Source of the DNA: Phycisphaeraceae bacterium
GTDB lineage: Bacteria; Planctomycetota; Phycisphaerae; Phycisphaerales; Phycisphaeraceae
Length of the DNA: 6,519 bases
Assembly: GCA_020850375.1 (NCBI GenBank)
Contig: JADZET010000259.1
Location: 1 to 6,519, forward strand
Reading direction: 5' to 3'
The notes under the pieces are model-generated. The model saw nothing but the letters and a program-made list of their open reading frames with translations. It searched no databases and was not told the DNA's origin. Made by a program: the position numbers and the translations under genes. Below, piece after piece: positions 1 to 4,473 of the stretch (the first letter of the stretch is position 1; every line of letters begins with the position of its first letter).

Positions 1-544
1 GGTAGTACGCCCCGATCAGGTCCTTGTCGAAACTCACCGACCCGTGGTTGCCCATCAGCACCGTGCTCGTGTCCGCCTTGATCAGCGGGATGATGCTGTC
101 GGGCAGGTCCTGCTTGCTCGGCGTGGCGTAGTGCGCCGTCGGCACCTTGCCCAGGAACACCTCGGCCTCCGGGTGGATCGCCTCGGGCAGAGGGATCTGC
201 GCGATCGCGAAGGCCGTGGCATGCGGCGGATGGCTGTGGATCACCGCGCGGATGTCCGGCCGATGCTTATAGATCGCCAGGTGCACCAGCACCTCGCTCG
301 TCCGCTTGCGCCCCTTGGCGTTGGCCTCGACCTGCTTGCCCGTCATGTCCACCACGCAGATGTCGTCGGGCGTCAGGAACCCTTTGCTGATCCCCGTCGG
401 CGTGCAGAGCACCCGGTCCGGCCCGATCCGCACGGAGTGATTGCCCTCGTTGCCGGCGCAAAAGCCCTTCTGCCAGATGCGCTGACCGACGTCGCACATC
501 TCCTTCTTGAGCTGCCAGATCGGGGTGTCGCTGTAGCCGTTCAT
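1..544 (-). CDS. Class II aldolase (fuculose/rhamnulose-1-phosphate aldolase type), 3' end cut off by window
   Basis: Zinc-dependent class II aldolase/adducin family enzyme, expected to cleave L-fuculose-1-P or L-rhamnulose-1-P into dihydroxyacetone phosphate and L-lactaldehyde, the entry step of the PV-type microcompartment. The 181 visible residues start MNGYSDTPIWQLKKEM. The phosphate-binding regions resemble FucA: GNEGNHSVR at 31-39 and TPTGISK at 48-54. The catalytic glutamate is E84 in RTSE. The zinc ligands are H103 and H105 in VIHSHPPH, and H167 in MGNHGS. The ATG at 544 has an AGGTGA Shine-Dalgarno about 3-5 bases upstream and lies 33 bases after the preceding BMC-P gene, so it is probably co-transcribed. 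The C-terminus, where an encapsulation peptide could sit, is off the window. Sugar specificity cannot be read from the sequence; the lactaldehyde route is inferred from the neighbouring genes. Family assignment is very secure. Confidence 0.95.
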   Translation of the reverse strand, partial: MNGYSDTPIWQLKKEMCDVGQRIWQKGFCAGNEGNHSVRIGPDRVLCTPTGISKGFLTPDDICVVDMTGKQVEANAKGRKRTSEVLVHLAIYKHRPDIRAVIHSHPPHATAFAIAQIPLPEAIHPEAEVFLGKVPTAHYATPSKQDLPDSIIPLIKADTSTVLMGNHGSVSFDKDLIGAYY

Positions 545-577
545 GGTTCACCTGGCTTGGGGTATGGGCATGAGCCC

Positions 578-919
578 TTAGGATTTCTTGGTGTTCTTGA
601 TGTCTTGGTGGTTGTGCCTGTCCGTCACTTCGACAACGTCCAGAATCGCCGCACAGTACGCGTCCACCGGCACGCGCTCCTTCCCGAACGGCGCCGTCGC
701 CTCCGCCCCCTCGCTCACCGCGATGAGCTGACCGACACCCGCGCCGAGCCGGTCGAACACCACCAGCGACTCGGGCATGGGCTTGTCGCGCCCGGTCGCC
801 TCCGGCAGCCGTCGCAGCGCCCCCTCGTCGAGGGCGTCGGCGATCAGGTACGTGCCGGCCTTGAACTCCGGCAACCGCCCACCCAGCGTCACACTGCCGA
901 TCACCCGTGCTATCCGCAT
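578..919 (-). CDS. BMC-P shell pentamer (EutN/CcmL family) with repeat-encoded C-terminal tail
   Basis: Pentameric vertex protein that caps the corners of the microcompartment shell. The 113 residues begin MRIARVIGSVTLG, the usual EutN/CcmL first strand (M-x-x-x-x-V-x-G). The family core follows: TYLIADAL at 23-30, VVFDRLGAGVGQLIAVSEG at 53-71, and PVDAYCAAILDVVEV at 84-98. Typical members are about 85-100 residues. The extra tail after about residue 100 (RHNHQDIKNTKKS) is hydrophilic and is encoded by a CACCAAGA-type repeat (see 584-614). The ATG at 919 is preceded by GGTGA and GGAAG purine stretches. The gene begins 13 bases after the RpiB-like stop codon and ends 33 bases before the aldolase. 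It is one of three non-identical BMC-P genes here, as is usual for PV-type loci. Its position beside the aldolase also matches such loci. Confidence 0.93.
   Translation of the reverse strand: MRIARVIGSVTLGGRLPEFKAGTYLIADALDEGALRRLPEATGRDKPMPESLVVFDRLGAGVGQLIAVSEGAEATAPFGKERVPVDAYCAAILDVVEVTDRHNHQDIKNTKKS
584..614 (-). repeat. CACCAAGA-type degenerate repeat forming the 3' end of a BMC-P gene
   Basis: On the minus strand this reads as three imperfect units: CACCAAGA, CATCAAGA, CACCAAGA, separated by one or two bases and preceded by CAAC. It closely resembles the AACCACCAAGACACCAAG-type sequence that recurs between genes in many planctomycete and related genomes (from memory, not checked). It overlaps codons 103-112 of the BMC-P gene, whose TAA stop lies three bases further on. 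Only one arm is visible; I find no matching inverted arm nearby. Confidence 0.6.
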
Positions 920-932
920 GCTTCACCGCTTC

Positions 933-1808
933 CTATCGCCGCCCGTGCAGCTCATTGAGCGCCCGTTCCACCGCCGCGATCGGCCGGGGGTTCGAGCGCA
1001 TCATCACGTCCACCATCTCCAACATCGCCTCGGGCTTGACCCGCGTGTGCTCGATCACCAGCACGTTGGGCGACAAATCCTCGATCGCGTCACGCAAACC
1101 TTGCGGGTGCGACGCCTGCACCGCCCGCAAGAGCGGGCTGCGATTGGCCAGACACACCGCTCGCGAAGGCCGACTGACGAACAGGATCGCCCCGCTGACC
1201 TTCCGGCCCTTGATCAATTCCACCACGCGGCCGACGACCTCCACCGCCGACGCCGCCCCCGGCGAACGGTTCACCGCGATGTAACGCAGATGTTCCTTCC
1301 GCGCCGTCGTCACCTGCCCCACCACCGGGCATTGATCATCCACCCACCACGCCCACGTCCCCCCGAAAGTATTCGTCGCAACCACTCCCGCCGCGGCGTC
1401 CCCCTGTTTCGCGGGCGATCGAAGATCGCCGCCCCCCTGCTCTCCCGCCCGCCGAACCTTACTCGGCTTCTGCCTCGCCAGATCATTCGCCAGCGGCGTC
1501 AACCGCGCCCCGGCCGCCAACACCGCCACACCGTCGACCGACTTGTTCATCGCCTCCTGCAACTGCCTGGCCGTCACGATGCCCGTCAGCACATTGGTCG
1601 TAGTGACCGGCGCAGTCGCGGGTGTCACTTTCCCCGCCAACTCCGGGAACTTCGAGTAATCCCCCGTGCAGACACCCACCGGCGGATGCACTTCAACCGT
1701 CCCACCCCCGCCCCCGCCCCCGGAGGACGCTTCAACCCCACGCTGGCGCAGCGCCGCGAGCACCTCGTCGGCGATCTTCCGCACAAGCTCGGGGGAGATA
1801 TCAGCCAT
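933..1808 (-). CDS. RpiB/LacAB-like microcompartment protein of unknown function with putative encapsulation peptide
   Basis: Predicted protein of 291 residues in four parts. (1) Residues 5-24 (SPELVRKIADEVLAALRQRG) form an amphipathic helix like known lumen-targeting peptides and like the start of the neighbouring aldehyde dehydrogenase. (2) A Ser-Gly linker with seven consecutive Gly at 30-36. (3) A middle segment, VTARQLQEAM at 78-87 and AGARLTPLANDLARQK at 99-114, whose TPLA-x-D pattern I recall from BMC-associated proteins but cannot assign. (4) A C-terminal domain at about 170-285 that follows the RpiB/LacAB fold pattern: AILFVS...LANRSPLLRAV matches the ANKxPGIRAA region, and SPNVLVIEHTRV matches the NDANVLxLGARVI strand. 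The isomerase motif C-G-T-G-x-G is here V-S-R-P-S-R (211-216), so sugar isomerase activity is doubtful. Start ATG 1808 was chosen because it preserves the helix; the longer frame to 1934 runs through a palindromic repeat. The SD is weak (GGATGAG). Residues about 117-140 look like an inserted low-complexity loop. Confidence 0.8.
   Translation of the reverse strand: MADISPELVRKIADEVLAALRQRGVEASSGGGGGGGTVEVHPPVGVCTGDYSKFPELAGKVTPATAPVTTTNVLTGIVTARQLQEAMNKSVDGVAVLAAGARLTPLANDLARQKPSKVRRAGEQGGGDLRSPAKQGDAAAGVVATNTFGGTWAWWVDDQCPVVGQVTTARKEHLRYIAVNRSPGAASAVEVVGRVVELIKGRKVSGAILFVSRPSRAVCLANRSPLLRAVQASHPQGLRDAIEDLSPNVLVIEHTRVKPEAMLEMVDVMMRSNPRPIAAVERALNELHGRR
1400..1439 (-). repeat. Small palindrome flanked by 7-bp direct repeats inside the RpiB-like gene
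   Basis: Plus-strand ccccctg occurs at 1400-1406 and again at 1433-1439, exactly 33 bases apart. Between the copies is a perfect 7-bp hairpin: ggcgatc 1414-1420, loop gaa, gatcgcc 1424-1430. The spacing is a multiple of three, so the frame is kept. It encodes part of the low-complexity stretch EQGGGDLRSPAKQGD in the RpiB-like protein. The layout looks like a miniature palindromic insertion with a target duplication, but chance in GC-rich DNA is possible. Confidence 0.4.
1701..1721 (-). other. G-quadruplex-type tract encoding the poly-Gly linker
   Basis: On the minus (coding) strand the 21 bases read GGGGG C GGGGG C GGGGG T GGG: four G-runs with single-base loops, the classical pattern for a very stable quadruplex. 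It lies about 90-110 bases after the start codon of the RpiB-like gene and encodes its Gly linker, so it would be present in both the mRNA and the non-template DNA strand. Folding in vivo is not shown. Confidence 0.6.
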
Positions 1809-1818
1809 ACGCTCATCC

Positions 1819-1888
1819 GTAGGGCACGCATCCTGCGTGCCAAATCCAACCCACCGCCAACCAACGGCACGCAGGATGCGTGCCCTAC
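1819..1888. repeat. REP-like (BIME-type) inverted pair with GTAG heads
   Basis: Two perfect 23-bp inverted arms, 1819-1841 and 1866-1888, are separated by 24 bases. Each arm starts with the tetranucleotide GTAG followed by its own palindrome, GGCACGCA-TCC-TGCGTGCC (8-bp stem, 3-base loop). A GTAG head plus an imperfect palindrome, paired head-to-head, is the hallmark of REP elements mobilised by TnpA-REP (RAYT) transposases. The pair fills most of the 76-base gap between a BMC-P gene and the RpiB-like gene. The TAG stop of the BMC-P gene (1885-1887) is part of the GTAG head. The pair could act as an mRNA stabiliser or attenuator between the genes. Confidence 0.8.
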
Positions 1889-2142
1889 ACGTCCACGATC
1901 CCCATCGTCCACCAGCGGGCTGGACTCGTCGCATCGTTCAGCAACTCCCGCAGCCCCAACCCGTCGCTCGTCAGCAGCACCTTGTCGCCCGTCCCCGCGC
2001 CGAGCCGGTCCACCGCTAAGACCGGATCGCCCGAGGGCACGCCCTTGGAGTCCAGTAGTCCGCAAACCAACAGCTTCACGCCCACCAGCGAGGCATGTCG
2101 CACCGTCGTCGTCGCTCGGCCCTGGACAATCGCTAGCTGCAT
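1885..2142 (-). CDS. BMC-P shell pentamer (EutN/CcmL family), short form
   Basis: Vertex pentamer of the shell. The 85 residues begin MQLAIVQGRATTTVRHASLVG, then KLLVCGLLD at 23-31, the conserved pentamer turn AVDRLGAGTGDKVLLTSDG at 43-61, and a short last strand TMGIVDV at 79-85 (the usual V-x-G-I-V-D ending). It is slightly shorter than the typical 85-100 residues and lacks the common segment after IVD. The ATG at 2142 begins 5 bases after the TAA of the aldehyde dehydrogenase gene, and an AGGATGA purine stretch inside the end of that gene is the only visible SD. Translational coupling to the dehydrogenase is therefore likely. Its TAG stop is part of the REP-like element at 1819-1888, so the element either delimits or trimmed the C-terminus. 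Confidence 0.93.
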   Translation of the reverse strand: MQLAIVQGRATTTVRHASLVGVKLLVCGLLDSKGVPSGDPVLAVDRLGAGTGDKVLLTSDGLGLRELLNDATSPARWWTMGIVDV

Positions 2143-2147
2143 GACGG

Positions 2148-3569
2148 TTAAGTCATCCTCAGGCTGCCGCTGATGCCCATCCGGCGGAAGCGCGTGAAGG
2201 TCAGCGGCGTGGTGATCCCCTCGCCCGTCGGCGTGGCGATCGAGTAGCTCGGATACCCCTCGCCCCCGATGCCCAGGCCGGCCGTGCTGGGCCCGTTGGC
2301 GACAAAGATCGTCGTGTTCATCACCCGGCCCATCCGCGTGATGCGTTCGAGATTGTTCGAGTGGATGATGGCCGTGTGCCCGAACCCGTGCTCGTTCTCG
2401 ATCGCCAGCTCCAGCCCGTGATCGAAATCGCGCACCGGCACGAAGGGCACGAAGGGCATCATCTGCTCCTCCGGCACGAACGGGTTCTTCTCATCCGTCC
2501 GCCCGAAGAGCAGGTCCGTCCCCTCAGGGATGCTCAGCCCCACCGCCTCACCGAGAACCTTGGGATCTTTGCCGATCAGCTCCTTCTGCACCGCGTAGTG
2601 ATCGTTGTGCCATTTAAACGCCTTGTCCGTCAGCTTCGCGATGGCGGAATCCGCCAGCTCGATCGCCCCCGCCCGCCGCATGGCCTCCATCATCTTCTCG
2701 AACACGCTCTCGACGACGAACACTTCCTTCTCGCCGATGCACAGCAGGTTGTTGTCGAACCCGCCGCCGAGGATGATCGCCTTGGCCGCCACGTCCAGGT
2801 CCGCCGTCTCATCAATCATCACCGGCGGATTGCCCGGCCCCGCCACGATCGCCCGCTTGCTCTGCTTGAGCGCCGCCCGCGCCACCGCCGGCCCGCCCGT
2901 CGCCACCAGCAGCGGAATCCGCGGGTGCTGGAAGATCTCCTCCGCCGACCGCAGCGTCGGCGGGTCGATCACGCAGATCAACGGATCCAGCTCGAATTCC
3001 TTCGCAATCGCCCGGTTGTAGGTCTCCACCGCCAGGGCCAGGCACTTGGCCCCCGATGGATGAGCGTTGACCACCATCGTGTTGCCCGCCGCGATCATGT
3101 TGATCGCGTTGGCCGACAGCGTCGGCACCGAGTGCGTCACCGGCGTGATCACGCCGATGACCCCCCAAGGCGCCGCCTCATCGAGCCCGATGCCCTGGTC
3201 CCCGCTGTGCGCCACCGTCCGCAGGAACTCGACCCCCGGCACCTTCTGCAGCAGCTCCAGCTTGGCGATCTTGTGATCCAGCCGGCCGACCTTGGTCTCC
3301 TCCAGCTCGATCCGCCCCCACTCCTTGGCATTTTCCAGGGCGATCCGCTTGATCAGCTTGCAGATCTTGTCACGCGTCTCGAGCCCCGCCTCGGCCAACC
3401 TCCGTTGGGCCTTCCACGCCGCCTCCACCGCCGCGTCGACCGTGGTGAAGATGCCCGGCCGATTCGTCGCGCCGGACGACTCAGCCTTCGCCGTCACCAG
3501 CGTCGTCCCGCCGCCCAGGCGTGACAACACCTGCTCCACCACGTCGGCGATCAACTGCTTCTGATCCAT
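2148..3569 (-). CDS. CoA-acylating aldehyde dehydrogenase (PduP/EutE-like) with N-terminal encapsulation peptide
   Basis: Lumen enzyme oxidising an aldehyde (lactaldehyde, propionaldehyde or acetaldehyde) with NAD+ and CoA to the acyl-CoA. It has 473 residues, close to PduP length. Residues 1-20 (MDQKQLIADVVEQVLSRLGG) form an amphipathic helix of encapsulation-peptide type, followed by a loose linker to about residue 38. The nucleotide-binding region is PWGVIGVITPVTHSVPTLSA at 134-153, with NAHPSGAK at 168-175. The catalytic cysteine is C277 in GFDNNLLCIGEKEVFVV, the PduP-type signature. EEQMMPFVPFVPVRDFD at 367-383 is the usual late motif. Start ATG 3569 has GGAG at 3578-3581, 8 bases upstream; ATG 3590 (adding MKPGASD) has a poorer site, and the reading frame open to 3803 runs through a repeat. 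It is followed after 5 bases by a BMC-P gene. Substrate is inferred from the aldolase neighbour. Confidence 0.96.
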   Translation of the reverse strand: MDQKQLIADVVEQVLSRLGGGTTLVTAKAESSGATNRPGIFTTVDAAVEAAWKAQRRLAEAGLETRDKICKLIKRIALENAKEWGRIELEETKVGRLDHKIAKLELLQKVPGVEFLRTVAHSGDQGIGLDEAAPWGVIGVITPVTHSVPTLSANAINMIAAGNTMVVNAHPSGAKCLALAVETYNRAIAKEFELDPLICVIDPPTLRSAEEIFQHPRIPLLVATGGPAVARAALKQSKRAIVAGPGNPPVMIDETADLDVAAKAIILGGGFDNNLLCIGEKEVFVVESVFEKMMEAMRRAGAIELADSAIAKLTDKAFKWHNDHYAVQKELIGKDPKVLGEAVGLSIPEGTDLLFGRTDEKNPFVPEEQMMPFVPFVPVRDFDHGLELAIENEHGFGHTAIIHSNNLERITRMGRVMNTTIFVANGPSTAGLGIGGEGYPSYSIATPTGEGITTPLTFTRFRRMGISGSLRMT

Positions 3570-3577
3570 ATCGCTCG

Positions 3578-3581
3578 CTCC
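3578..3581 (-). promoter_or_regulatory. Ribosome binding site deciding the aldehyde dehydrogenase start
   Basis: GGAG on the minus strand, 8 bases before ATG 3569. It favours the MDQKQ start over the in-frame ATG at 3590 and over the longer open frame reaching 3803. Confidence 0.7.
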
Positions 3582-3609
3582 AGGCTTCATTCCACTCGTC
3601 AAAACATTC

Positions 3610-3705
3610 ACCACGGAGGGCACGGAGATCACGGAGTTCGATGCAAGAGTCATGCTCCTGATTTCTTCTCTGTGTCTTCTCCGTGTCCTCCGTGCTCTCC
3701 GTGGT
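3610..3705. repeat. CACGGAG-type inverted repeat between BMC-P and aldehyde dehydrogenase genes
   Basis: Left arm 3610-3636 and right arm 3679-3705 are inverted copies that match at 24 of 27 positions, with 42 bases between them. Each arm is itself three CACGGAG units (accacggag-gcacggag-cacggag). Sequence of this kind recurs between genes in Planctomycetota, Verrucomicrobiota and other phyla (from memory). It fills most of the 155-base gap 3570-3724, which holds no gene. The long stem could weaken read-through or protect an mRNA end; it lacks a following U-tract on the minus strand, so it is not a clear terminator. Confidence 0.7.
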
Positions 3706-3724
3706 AAAAACTGCCTTGCGGATC

Positions 3725-4063
3725 TCAAACGACCTTCTGCCCCATCACGCTGGCCGAGTCGACGATGCCGACGACCACCGCGTCGACGGGGATCTTGTTG
3801 CACCCCTCGGCCATCCGGGCGCTCGAGCCCTGGACCACCAGCACCAGCTGCCCCTCGCCCGCCCCCATCGCGTCCATGGCGACAATGGCCCGGCCGGTCA
3901 CCTCAAACCGATTCCCGCTCGACGCCGCCGGCCCACCGGGGTCCCCGTTGGACGCCTGCGCGTACTCGACCTTGAGCGGCTCGACGATCAAGAGCTTCCG
4001 CCCCGTCATCGAGTCGTCCTTGACCGTCGCCGTCACGTGACCCTTGACGCGTCCGAGGAACAT
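3725..4063 (-). CDS. BMC-P shell pentamer (EutN/CcmL family)
   Basis: Vertex pentamer, 112 residues, and the most family-typical of the three. It begins MFLGRVKGHVTATVKDDSMTG with KLLIVEPLKVEYAQ at 23-36. A flexible insertion at about 37-50 (SNGDPGGPAASSGN) comes before AIVAMDAMGAGEGQLVLVVQG (about 58-78, counting from this start), GSSARMAEGCNKIPVDAVVVGIVD, and a short tail. The frame is open to 4150, but ATG 4063 has a strong GGAGGA Shine-Dalgarno at 4071-4076 with 7-base spacing and matches the family N-terminus, so the extra 29 upstream codons are rejected. It lies 87 bases after a BMC-H gene; that gap shows no clear element. Its stop is followed 19 bases later by the CACGGAG inverted repeat. 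Confidence 0.95.
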   Translation of the reverse strand: MFLGRVKGHVTATVKDDSMTGRKLLIVEPLKVEYAQASNGDPGGPAASSGNRFEVTGRAIVAMDAMGAGEGQLVLVVQGSSARMAEGCNKIPVDAVVVGIVDSASVMGQKVV

Positions 4064-4150
4064 GGCATCGTCCTCCACCCCGGAAGGTGTAACCCGGCTC
4101 CGAAGCACGCCTCCGGCCGCCGACTTCCGGGCATGATCCACTGCGGCCAC

Positions 4151-4414
4151 TTAGACCTTGTTCACGTCCTCGTGCGGACGGGCGATCACGTGCACGCTGA
4201 CGACCTGGCCCACGCGGCGAGCCGCCTCGGCGCCGGCGTCGACCGCCGCCTTGACCGCCGCCACGTCACCCTCGACCGTCACCGCCACCAGACCGCTTCC
4301 CACCTTGTCCTGACGCACGAACTTGACGTTCGCCGCCTTCAGGGCCGTGTCCAGCGCCTCGACCGCCGCGATCAGTCCCTTGGTCTCGATCATCCCGATT
4401 GCCTGCTGTGCCAT
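4151..4414 (-). CDS. BMC-H shell hexamer (PduA-like)
   Basis: Hexagonal facet protein of the shell. The 87 residues align with PduA without gaps over most of the length: [20 protein letters not shown] at 1-20, edge lysine K26, pore loop K37-V-G-S-G-L42 identical to PduA except for one conservative change, [17 protein letters not shown] at 49-65, and edge arginine R79 in VIARPHE. The GSG pore suggests a small polar pore for metabolite passage. The start has GGAG at 4424-4427 with 9-base spacing. It follows the acetate kinase gene by 59 bases, a gap containing a 6-bp hairpin. It shares its N-terminus with the BMC-H gene at 6197-6502 (MAQQA-x-G), so the two probably arose by duplication. Confidence 0.97.
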   Translation of the reverse strand: MAQQAIGMIETKGLIAAVEALDTALKAANVKFVRQDKVGSGLVAVTVEGDVAAVKAAVDAGAEAARRVGQVVSVHVIARPHEDVNKV

Positions 4415-4431
4415 GACTCGTCACTCCATCT

Positions 4432-4448
4432 GGCCGCCTGTCGCGGCC
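4432..4448 (-). other. Hairpin upstream of a BMC-H ribosome binding site
   Basis: Perfect 6-bp stem ggccgc 4432-4437 with gcggcc 4443-4448 and a 5-base loop, lying between the acetate kinase stop and the SD of the next BMC-H gene. No U-tract follows, so a terminator is unlikely. It could be an mRNA processing or stabilising stem; short GC stems are common by chance here. Confidence 0.35.
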
Positions 4449-4473
4449 GGTAAGGGGATTGCTGTTATTGCCT

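Noticed and set aside
1809..1934. N-terminal extension of the RpiB-like protein to ATG 1934
   Set aside because: The extra 42 codons run through the REP-like pair and overlap the BMC-P gene; the encapsulation helix begins at ATG 1808.
777..2144. 455-codon plus-strand open frame over two BMC-P genes and the RpiB-like gene
   Set aside because: Composition is Arg/Pro-rich without domain signs, and it crosses three supported minus-strand genes and a repeat.
2437..2454. Tandem 9-bp repeat encoding FVPFVP in the aldehyde dehydrogenase
   Set aside because: The segment has the same length as the matching region of PduP-type enzymes as I recall it, so it is not an expansion; codon coincidence is enough.
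2361..3524. 387-codon plus-strand open frame opposite the aldehyde dehydrogenase
   Set aside because: Arg/His/Pro/Leu-rich translation typical of the antisense frame of a GC-rich gene, no domain recognised, and it overlaps a secure gene throughout.
3610..3705. CRISPR-like reading of the repeated CACGGAG units
   Set aside because: Units are 7-8 bases with no regular spacers and form an inverted pair, so this is an intergenic repeat and not a CRISPR array.
3570..3803. N-terminal extension of the aldehyde dehydrogenase
   Set aside because: It would translate the CACGGAG repeat and overlap the BMC-P gene; GGAG before ATG 3569 and the PduP-like N-terminus support the shorter form.
4064..4150. 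N-terminal extension of the BMC-P gene to 4150
   Set aside because: ATG 4063 has a strong GGAGGA site and matches the family start; the extension resembles nothing.
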